Shown here piece after piece: positions 1 to 5,606 of a stretch of DNA of 11,764 bases. A program made the translations under genes and the position numbers. The number at the start of each line of letters is the position of its first letter. Within the stretch, counting starts at the first letter, position 1. This DNA is from DATNPX01 sp036702975 (GTDB lineage Bacteria > Cyanobacteriota > Vampirovibrionia > Obscuribacterales > Obscuribacteraceae): NCBI GenBank assembly GCA_036702975.1, contig DATNPX010000039.1, positions 1 through 11,764 on the forward strand, in the 5' to 3' direction. Below the pieces are notes generated by a model. That model was not told where the DNA came from. It saw nothing but the letters and a program-made list of their open reading frames with translations, and did not search any database.

Positions 1-62
1 ACCGCTTCCAATGCAACTTTCGCTTTGAAATCCGCGGCGTGCTTTTTCCTTGTTCTTTTCAT
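1..62 (-). CDS. IS3-family OrfA, N-terminal part only (cut by window edge)
   Basis: The start codon is at 62-60 on the minus strand and the frame runs off the left edge after 20 codons. The peptide MKRTRKKHAADFKAKVALEA is identical to the start of the complete OrfA at 11429-11710. It belongs to the small helix-turn-helix OrfA protein of IS3-family elements, which helps bind the IS ends. Nothing shows whether the missing part is intact. Confidence 0.85.
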   Translation of the reverse strand, partial: MKRTRKKHAADFKAKVALEA

Positions 63-116
63 TTTGCCTCTTCTAGCAATGCTATTTTAAAGGCAGGAAT
101 GTCTCTTAGCTAGTGG
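1..116. repeat. 116-bp terminal direct repeat, left copy (right copy 11649-11764)
   Basis: Perfect direct repeat whose left copy starts at the first base and whose right copy ends at the last base of the window. It could be two IS copies in direct orientation flanking the defence block, or the overlap left when a circular molecule is written as a line. Because both copies stop exactly at the window edges, the full extent of identity cannot be seen. Confidence 0.97.
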
Positions 117-117
117 C

Positions 118-228
118 CTAAATTTTGGGGACCATCTCAAAGTGGACTTGCGATTATCAACACTTGAAAGGCTATCCAAGGCACTGAAGGTCCCAATTAG
201 CGACCTATTCTTCGGACTTGGTAATTAG
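118..228 (+). pseudogene. XRE-family transcriptional regulator, C-terminal remnant
   Basis: The frame read from 118 to the TAG at 226-228 gives a tail containing LSTLERLSKALKVPISDLFF. This matches the last two helices of an XRE/Cro-type helix-turn-helix domain, with the usual pattern of 'L.TLERLAKAL.VP...LF'. The front half, including the start codon and the recognition helix, is missing, because the frame runs back into the IS end at 1-119 and hits a stop at 88-90. Such single-domain regulators often control neighbouring defence or toxin-antitoxin genes. This one can no longer bind DNA unless fused to something outside the window. It converges on the RelA/SpoT-type gene, 18 bases away. The N-terminal half is also not found before the IS at 10408, so this is not a simple insertion with both halves retained. 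Confidence 0.75.
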
Positions 229-246
229 AAAATTAACTGGAGGCGC

Positions 247-1320
247 TTAAGGAGGGTTCTTTGCCAGCGAACTGAGTTTTTCATTAGATATACGCTTGTT
301 CCGCGCCTCTTGCAGCTGCTCTAAAGCAATCTCTCCGGTAAGTGCTAGCCCATTTAGCTGATCAAGGAGCTGTAGCTCCAAATCGGTCAGGACTCCGTTC
401 GCCTGCTTATACTCGAAATCGTGTTCGACTTCGGCATACGCGTGCATTATGACTGACGCTATCTGGATTTCAAGGTTGTAGGTTCCTTTCTTCTTGCCTA
501 CATCGCGCACTTCTACTCGTAGGTGAGTTGCCGCATATCCAGAGAATCGCGGACTCCAATGCTTCTTCTTGGGCTTTTCTGGAAACTCCTTTCTCCCCTT
601 CTCTGTGAACATTGCACCTAAGACCTGAGCGACTGCCTTTCTGTCGTCAGGAAAATACAGAGCCACCCGAACACCCGCTAAATCGACTATATCGGCCTTT
701 ATGTCCTCGGCATCGACATAAGAAGCTTTAGGTTCTTCTGGTGGCACTGAACGTTGGCGAAGCTTGTCCCGTAGACTATCCTCTTCTTTTGCGCGTGCTG
801 TGACCAGTGCGGGGACTTTCATTTCCTTGAGCGCCTGTGCTATCTTTCGGCGAACATCCTCAGCAACCTGCTGATAAGTCTCAAATAGTTCATTCTTGTA
901 ATGCTCGACAAAGTCTTCAATTACTTTGTCTAGCGCCGCCATTGTCTTGCAATATGGCTCGCCACGCCTAAACAATTTCAAGTCACCTATCTGCTCAATA
1001 CATCTATTCGGTGTCCCGTTCTGATAAACGAATACGCGCTTGGAAAACTCGAAAGTAGGATAATTATGTTTGCTCCTCTTTTCGCATTCTGCAATGAGGC
1101 TCGGCATGCGGTCAAAGAAAAACGACTTTTCATCTTGGGCCGACCAATCATCTAAATGAAGAACGGAGGCGAATGCGTCCTGTTTAGCCCGGTCCTGATG
1201 ATATCTGATGGTTACCACTGACTTCAAACCATTGCGAAGAGTGAATTTGTCTTCCAACCGAACCTCGGCAAAATTTGGGTTGCTAAAATCTTGGTAGAAG
1301 TGATCAGCAGGTGAAAGCAT
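247..1320 (-). CDS. RelA/SpoT-domain nucleotide (pyro)phosphotransferase, single-domain type
   Basis: The 357-aa protein carries a RelA/SpoT synthetase domain at about residues 170-305. Visible landmarks are R176xK178 with the SLRDKL helix, DLAGVR (213-218, the family's D..G.R strand), GYAATH (261-266), the catalytic-glutamate strand EIQI (284-287), and HAYAEVEHDFEYK (293-305). The following NGLALTGEIALEQLQ helix is typical of stand-alone RelA/SpoT-domain proteins of bacteria and fungi. There is no HD hydrolase domain and no TGS or ACT domain. The first 110 or so residues form a region I do not recognise. Family members transfer pyrophosphate from ATP to GDP/GTP, or in toxic small synthetases to other nucleotides or the tRNA 3' end; which applies here cannot be told. 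The ATG at 1320 is the only start possible before an in-frame stop at 1327-1329, and no clear ribosome binding site precedes it. The gene is divergent from the 155-aa gene and their starts overlap. A toxin or antiphage role (as in toxSAS or CapRel) is inference from context. Confidence 0.85.
   Translation of the reverse strand: MLSPADHFYQDFSNPNFAEVRLEDKFTLRNGLKSVVTIRYHQDRAKQDAFASVLHLDDWSAQDEKSFFFDRMPSLIAECEKRSKHNYPTFEFSKRVFVYQNGTPNRCIEQIGDLKLFRRGEPYCKTMAALDKVIEDFVEHYKNELFETYQQVAEDVRRKIAQALKEMKVPALVTARAKEEDSLRDKLRQRSVPPEEPKASYVDAEDIKADIVDLAGVRVALYFPDDRKAVAQVLGAMFTEKGRKEFPEKPKKKHWSPRFSGYAATHLRVEVRDVGKKKGTYNLEIQIASVIMHAYAEVEHDFEYKQANGVLTDLELQLLDQLNGLALTGEIALEQLQEARNKRISNEKLSSLAKNPP
1309..1314 (+). 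promoter_or_regulatory. Shine-Dalgarno AGGTGA for the 155-aa gene
   Basis: AGGTGA lies 4 bases before the ATG at 1319 and supports that start over the internal ATG at 1355. It lies inside the first codons of the opposite-strand RelA/SpoT-type gene, so the two genes' initiation regions occupy the same DNA. Confidence 0.6.
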
Positions 1321-1786
1321 GGTGTTTCAGTCTTATTTCAGTGACGGTGATGAGATGGAAGAGAATCCAGTGCCGGGCAACCGATATTGGGTGGTAGTCA
1401 AGGTAAAAAACGTCGTGGAAATGGCGTTCGAGGCAATGTTGACAATTTCAGTCAGTAGAGAACACAAAGTCGACCCTGATGATACAACTCCTTCGTATCA
1501 ATTTGACAATGGCGTCATAGTCCACGGTCACGGAATTAAGTTCTTCACAAAGACACCGGACAAGCCATTAAAGTCACTTCGCTTTTGCACTGTATATCGG
1601 AAAAGTGATCAAGATAAGTACGAGCTTTTCGGACTCTCAGATGTGACCGCGGAGATTCCTGAAAAAGATAAACAATTCAAAACACTCGACGAACTAAGGA
1701 CGTTCTTAAAAAGTCTAGGGGCTGGCGCAGAAACGATTCCAGCAAAGGATTTTACAGGACAACAGGAATTTGAGTTGATGCTGTAA
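1319..1786 (+). CDS. Hypothetical protein, 155 aa, divergent partner of the RelA/SpoT-type gene
   Basis: I do not recognise a family. The protein is soluble, with no signal peptide or membrane segment. It looks like a mixed alpha/beta fold: alternating strands such as RYWVVVKVKN and AMLTISVS near the start, GVIVHGHGIKFF and SLRFCTVYR in the middle, and a helix TLDELRTFLKSL near residues 122-133. Start choice: ATG at 1319 has a good AGGTGA site 4 bases upstream; an ATG at 1355 (residue 13) is an alternative that would remove the overlap. The start codon shares CATG (1318-1321) with the RelA/SpoT-type gene on the other strand, so the two must be transcribed from promoters lying inside each other. 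A role as inhibitor or activator of that enzyme is a guess from position only. A hairpin follows the stop codon directly. Confidence 0.65.
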   Translation: MVFQSYFSDGDEMEENPVPGNRYWVVVKVKNVVEMAFEAMLTISVSREHKVDPDDTTPSYQFDNGVIVHGHGIKFFTKTPDKPLKSLRFCTVYRKSDQDKYELFGLSDVTAEIPEKDKQFKTLDELRTFLKSLGAGAETIPAKDFTGQQEFELML

Positions 1787-1822
1787 CCCCTGTCAAATTC
1801 ATAATCTATCAACGACAGGGTT
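1786..1822 (+). terminator. Hairpin after the 155-aa gene, possible terminator
   Basis: CCCTGTC (1788-1794) pairs perfectly with GACAGGG (1814-1820) across a 19-base loop, and flanking AA/TT can extend it past a one-base bulge. It begins at the stop codon of the 155-aa gene. There is no run of T after it, so it may be a weak or factor-assisted terminator, an mRNA-stabilising end, or an operator. Confidence 0.4.
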
Positions 1823-1841
1823 GCCGTCTCACTCCAGCAAA

Positions 1842-1861
1842 AATCATTATTTCGAGTGATT
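1842..1861. repeat. Imperfect inverted repeat AATCATT...AGTGATT upstream of the three-gene unit
   Basis: Arms 1842-1848 and 1855-1861 pair 6 of 7 positions across 6 bases, a size typical of repressor operators. A weak promoter-like pair, TTGCCG (1821-1826) and CATTAT (1845-1850) with 18 bases between, would place the repeat over the -10 box. The promoter match is poor, and I offer it only as a possibility. Confidence 0.3.
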
Positions 1862-1904
1862 GAGTTCTATTTACCTTTGTGATCGCGATTTTTCGTGCAG
1901 GCGA

Positions 1905-1914
1905 TTGTCGACAA
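1905..1914. repeat. Perfect palindrome TTGTCGACAA, candidate operator
   Basis: A 10-bp perfect palindrome located 59 bases before the start of the PLD-like gene, in the region that must contain or follow its promoter. It is the right size for a dimeric regulator half-site pair. The truncated XRE regulator at 118-228 is the only regulator-like protein in the window, so any link between them is speculation. Confidence 0.3.
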
Positions 1915-1973
1915 GATAAGCCGGGAATGAAAGAATCCATGGGTTGTTCAAGTTCGTCTGATAGGACACCTGC

Positions 1974-3659
1974 ATGTCTGCACAAAGCAATTCGAACTGG
2001 CCTGCAAACATCTTTTCTGACTACAGTAAGGCGCTAGTCCGAAGCGCATCCTTACTGCATCAGAAAAAACAGCATCTCCTCTATGGGTGTGTCGAATTAT
2101 TGCCGCCTGAAATACCGAAACAGACAGAGGGCATTTGTGACTACCAATCTCTTGCTGGTTCCACGCTTGTTGTGAACGTAGCCGAAATGGCTGTTCAAGA
2201 TGCTTTGTGCTGGTATGAAAGCGCATTGACTGGCGCCGTCTCAGTTCCGGGTGTTCTCCAGGCACAAAAAATCCATTCAGGCTCTCTTGCAGCTTACCCG
2301 AATATTGGGATTCTTCTTTTAGCCGAGAAGCTACCGATGATACCTTCCTGGCATTCTGGGACAAGGTTTAATCGCCTTGTAGCATTGACAGATGCCGAAG
2401 ATTCCATCGCCGAACTGATGAAACGAGATGATGCCCGTAAATGGTTTGAACGGCACCTAAATTTTGACCTATTGGCATACGATGACTGGCTGTATGGACT
2501 TGCCCTTTTAGCTCCAAATCCGTTTCTCAGGAGCTGTGATTTTTCCGAATGGGATTCGAACTCGTCTGGCGACATAATTCGCATCGAGACATTCCCTCGG
2601 CAGGGCGCCGCGCTCTCTAATTTGGCTGTTCACCTGACTAGCAGAGGAATCGACGGACATACGATGATCACAAGCCCAATTGACCCATCTGGAATCACAG
2701 ACTTAACTCTTCCTCAAACATTCACATCGTATGATATCGAGATTTTTTGCCCTTCAAGGGGTCCACTTTATCAATTTAAAGCTGGCTCGTTCATCCACAA
2801 AATTAGTGTGACCACGGCCGCCCAAGTCGCTACGGCACAGGTGAATGTCCCACCTAGAAAGAAAAACCAACAAGGCTATAGCTATGTAACTCCCGTTTAT
2901 CAACGGAGTCAAAGGACAATCACTTCCCCAGCAACATCCGCACAGCCTGCTGATGCAACGTTGCGTTTGGGAACGCTCTACAAACAACGGATAAACAAAA
3001 CGGGCGAACAGCGCCCAGAAACCAGCGTTGAACAACTTTCGATGGACGAATTCATTTCTCTTGCGAACACCAGACAAAAATCCGTGGCATTTGTGAAACA
3101 GCTTATCGAGAATGCCCAAAAGCAGGTCGTCATCGTCGATCCGTTCTTCGGTTCAATTGACCTCGCTGAATTCGCTTTGGCTAATGTGTACACCGGTGTG
3201 TCAGTTTCAGCATTGATAGATTCTCGCAATCTCAAGCAAAAGGATGCTGATGGGGTTGTGCCAGGGCAATTGTTATTCGATTCCATTCAACAGATTGCGC
3301 CCAATCTGACAAAGATTGGTAAAACAGTGCCCGAAATTAAGCAAGTAAACGAAATGACGCGCAAGTATCATGATCGATTTCTCGTGATCGATGACGATGT
3401 TTGGCATCTTGGGCACTCTCTCAATCAGATCGGAATGACTGAAACAAGTATGCTTTCGAAGCTCAGACTACCTACACAAATCAAGGAGCAGATACTCGAA
3501 GACCTGGACAATGCTGACGATTTTATTGCCGTATGGCCTCAAATCAAGGGTCCCGATCCTACGCTTTCGGAACAGCTCATCAGAAGCTGCAAATGCGCAG
3601 CAAGGTGCTTCGAAGAACTGATTTACAATTTTCAGAACTATATCAGGAGAAACCTCTGA
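1974..3659 (+). CDS. Phospholipase-D-like (HxR variant) domain protein, probable defence effector
   Basis: The 561-aa protein has two parts. Residues 1 to about 350 contain no domain I can name with confidence. Residues 365-525 resemble the phospholipase D/nuclease superfamily: a strand and loop QVVIVDPFFGSIDLAEF (384-400), then H466-D-R468-FLVI-D473 followed six residues later by G480-H-S-L-N484. This is the HxK(x4)D(x6)GSxN signature with the lysine replaced by arginine and one inserted residue. Only one such motif is present, so an active site would need a dimer, as in Nuc-type PLD nucleases. AGGA (1963-1966) lies 7 bases before the ATG. The stop overlaps the next gene's start (TGATG), so the two are translationally coupled. 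It may correspond to the family NCBI calls VPA1262, but that is an unverified recollection. A nuclease or phosphodiesterase role is inferred from the motif; the arginine may alter or abolish catalysis. Confidence 0.7.
   Translation: MSAQSNSNWPANIFSDYSKALVRSASLLHQKKQHLLYGCVELLPPEIPKQTEGICDYQSLAGSTLVVNVAEMAVQDALCWYESALTGAVSVPGVLQAQKIHSGSLAAYPNIGILLLAEKLPMIPSWHSGTRFNRLVALTDAEDSIAELMKRDDARKWFERHLNFDLLAYDDWLYGLALLAPNPFLRSCDFSEWDSNSSGDIIRIETFPRQGAALSNLAVHLTSRGIDGHTMITSPIDPSGITDLTLPQTFTSYDIEIFCPSRGPLYQFKAGSFIHKISVTTAAQVATAQVNVPPRKKNQQGYSYVTPVYQRSQRTITSPATSAQPADATLRLGTLYKQRINKTGEQRPETSVEQLSMDEFISLANTRQKSVAFVKQLIENAQKQVVIVDPFFGSIDLAEFALANVYTGVSVSALIDSRNLKQKDADGVVPGQLLFDSIQQIAPNLTKIGKTVPEIKQVNEMTRKYHDRFLVIDDDVWHLGHSLNQIGMTETSMLSKLRLPTQIKEQILEDLDNADDFIAVWPQIKGPDPTLSEQLIRSCKCAARCFEELIYNFQNYIRRNL
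3645..3649 (+). promoter_or_regulatory. Shine-Dalgarno AGGAG fixing the start of the second gene
   Basis: AGGAG lies 9 bases before the ATG at 3659, inside the end of the PLD-like gene. It supports that start against the longer frame, which is open back to 3533 but would overlap the upstream gene by over 120 bases without a comparable site. Confidence 0.65.
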
Positions 3660-5527
3660 TGTTCTCACATTATGAACCACCTCCCACTCTAGAACAATTG
3701 ATCCTGCAGGCCTCTGTATTGCTTCAAGCAGACGCAAATCGCCCAACTCTTATCGAGTCTGCGAAAAAGATTCTCAAAAGCAGTGGGGAATCTGGTATCA
3801 ATTGGAAGCAAGCAGAATCCCGGTTGTTGAGCCAATTGCGTGATCTAGGGCTCTACAACTGGGTTGCCATCGTGGAAGAAAGAATTGGGGTTGCAGACGA
3901 CTTTCCGTCAGAACCAAGACTCTTGATGGTGGATGCAGTTTTTGTGTATGCCGCCTCTCATGAATTCACAGAGAACATCACTCGGTCTGCGTTTGCAAAA
4001 GTTGATGAAATACTGCACCACTTTTATTTTGCGTGGGATCTTTTCGTTGCAGAAGCCATCGCTCAAATTCGAAGTGTGCCGACGGCAGCGCAGTCTATTA
4101 TAGACGAAATAGCTCTGAAGATATCGGCGCTTGAAACCGACCAGCCTAATCCAATCGCGCTCATTGCTAAACGTGAGCGGGAGCGTGTTCTAAATTTTTC
4201 CGACGATCTGCTTCGTGCTTGGGATTTTGACTATCACTATTTTCCTAACTTTGTAAACAGCTACGCATTTCTGATTCTGGCTAGGGTTGATCCGAGGAGT
4301 TGCTTGTCGCTCATTGAAACGATGCCAGGATCTTTCTTAAGTAAGTTCATGATTGACTACATAGACCGTTCTGTCGATTGGGACACAGTCACGCAACTCT
4401 TGGAAGTCAGTCCTCCATCCTTCGATCAATACGGCACTTGGCTTGCTGGAACAAACAAGACAACATTGTTTCTTCTGAGCCGCGTTCAAAATCGGCTTTG
4501 CAACTTGCTTGGTCAGGACCAAGTCGGACCATGGAAAAACTTATTCGATGCCAGGCTTGGCTCGTTGTTCAGTTTATTTAAGTCGCGAGCCGATAGTCAA
4601 ATGCTGCAAATGTCCTGGTTACAACACCTTGTAAGGAGTGAATTGTATCCTGTACGGCAAAACTCTTCTTCCTCATCAGCAATTGCAGAGATTGCGTCCA
4701 CTGTCGCAGCGAATCTAGGTCCACTCGATGAGCCACTTCCTTGGATTGAAGCAGAAGATGCGCACCGGACAGGCGAAAGACTGGTGTGCGTTTTATCAGA
4801 GTTGGTTTCAAACAATACGGTCAATCGATCTACGGTCTCAACTTTGATGTCAGCGGCGCTTAAGAAAAGCCTTCTGTCACCACTGAACGTGCTTCACACT
4901 GCGCGGGGAGCGTTTGTGCGCTCTGTCATCACCAAAGCAATGACCAATACAAATACCGGTTGGTTCTCAGAGGCATGGAATGACTTGTTCTGGCTTCGTG
5001 ACCGCTTAAGGCTCCTCCGCCACTGCAACGACCTCACCGAACGCAATGAGCCTTTATGCTTGGTGTCATGGAATTTATTAGCTCTCGATGCTGCGCCGCC
5101 TCTCTCAAATTCTGCTCTTCGTTCGAAGTGGGTAGAAACCGAATTAGCAGTCAGAGAAGGAATTCTGATGAGTGGTCTTCGCAACATCCCAGACAGCTGG
5201 ACTGATTGCCTAATGATGTTGGCTGCCCACTGGTCAAGAGTATTTCCTGACGATCCTCCTACTGGGCAGGAGGGTTCTTTGGACGATTTTATGAATTACT
5301 ACTCGTATCCAAATATGAACTTCGTGCTTATGTCCGTTTTTCTCTTAAGTCATGGTGTTCAAATCAAGCGAATTGAACTTACCATTCCCAACATCAGTGA
5401 TATCCTCCGAAGAGTATCAACAGATATTGAATTCGAAAGCGTTAGAAAGCGAGTACGGTTGCCAGGGCAAAAAGCGCTCAAGTATTATCTGGACAATCTG
5501 GTCGCGCAGGGGAAGATAACCCTATGA
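3659..5527 (+). CDS. Hypothetical 622-aa helical protein, middle gene of the defence unit
   Basis: I do not recognise a family. The protein appears almost entirely helical (for example the stretches around AEAIAQIRSV, LIAKRERERVLNF and EIASTVAANL), with no signal peptide, membrane segment or nucleotide-binding motif. A run of five serines (S379-S383 region) suggests a short linker in the middle. The start at 3659 is chosen because it overlaps the previous stop as TGATG and has AGGAG nine bases upstream. Tight coupling to the PLD-like gene suggests the two products are made in fixed ratio and may form a complex; a scaffold, adaptor or inhibitor role is possible but unproven. The next gene follows after 79 bases that contain a hairpin. 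It may be a helical-repeat protein, but I see no regular repeat period by eye. Confidence 0.7.
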   Translation: MFSHYEPPPTLEQLILQASVLLQADANRPTLIESAKKILKSSGESGINWKQAESRLLSQLRDLGLYNWVAIVEERIGVADDFPSEPRLLMVDAVFVYAASHEFTENITRSAFAKVDEILHHFYFAWDLFVAEAIAQIRSVPTAAQSIIDEIALKISALETDQPNPIALIAKRERERVLNFSDDLLRAWDFDYHYFPNFVNSYAFLILARVDPRSCLSLIETMPGSFLSKFMIDYIDRSVDWDTVTQLLEVSPPSFDQYGTWLAGTNKTTLFLLSRVQNRLCNLLGQDQVGPWKNLFDARLGSLFSLFKSRADSQMLQMSWLQHLVRSELYPVRQNSSSSSAIAEIASTVAANLGPLDEPLPWIEAEDAHRTGERLVCVLSELVSNNTVNRSTVSTLMSAALKKSLLSPLNVLHTARGAFVRSVITKAMTNTNTGWFSEAWNDLFWLRDRLRLLRHCNDLTERNEPLCLVSWNLLALDAAPPLSNSALRSKWVETELAVREGILMSGLRNIPDSWTDCLMMLAAHWSRVFPDDPPTGQEGSLDDFMNYYSYPNMNFVLMSVFLLSHGVQIKRIELTIPNISDILRRVSTDIEFESVRKRVRLPGQKALKYYLDNLVAQGKITL

Positions 5528-5536
5528 ACGGTACAC

Positions 5537-5565
5537 ACTCAATAAAACGATTTCCGGTATTGAGT
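5537..5565 (+). repeat. Inverted repeat between the second and third genes of the unit
   Basis: ACTCAATA (5537-5544) pairs perfectly with TATTGAGT (5558-5565) across 13 bases. The stem is AT-rich and has no T-run after it, so it is a poor terminator. It could be an RNA processing or stability element that sets the level of the large STAND protein relative to the two upstream genes, or an operator for an internal promoter. Confidence 0.5.
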
Positions 5566-5594
5566 ACACGACATGACACAAGTCCCCAATTCAG

Positions 5595-5599
5595 AAGGA
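5595..5599 (+). promoter_or_regulatory. Shine-Dalgarno AAGGA for the GTG-started STAND gene
   Basis: AAGGA lies 7 bases before GTG at 5607 and is the reason to accept this non-ATG start. Confidence 0.65.
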
Positions 5600-5606
5600 A
5601 ATATAC

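Larger units (their letters stand above)
1..119 (-). mobile_element. orfA-side end of an IS3-family element
   Basis: Bases 1-116 are identical, base for base, to bases 11649-11764, which are the orfA end of the IS3-family element at the right of the window. The segment holds the first codons of orfA on the minus strand, its ribosome binding site, and the outer end ending near GGCCT. Either a second IS copy in the same orientation extends beyond the left edge, or the same copy is seen twice because the molecule is circular. The outer boundary is placed near 119 because the reading frame of a different gene resumes there; it is uncertain by about 5 bases. Confidence 0.85.

Noticed and set aside
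1948..2364. Minus-strand open frames within the PLD-like gene, and similar ones elsewhere
   Set aside because: Shadows of well-supported plus-strand genes, with no protein features.
3533..3658. Longer version of the 622-aa gene starting at 3533
   Set aside because: Would overlap the PLD-like gene by over 120 bases; the ATG at 3659 has AGGAG and the usual stop/start overlap.
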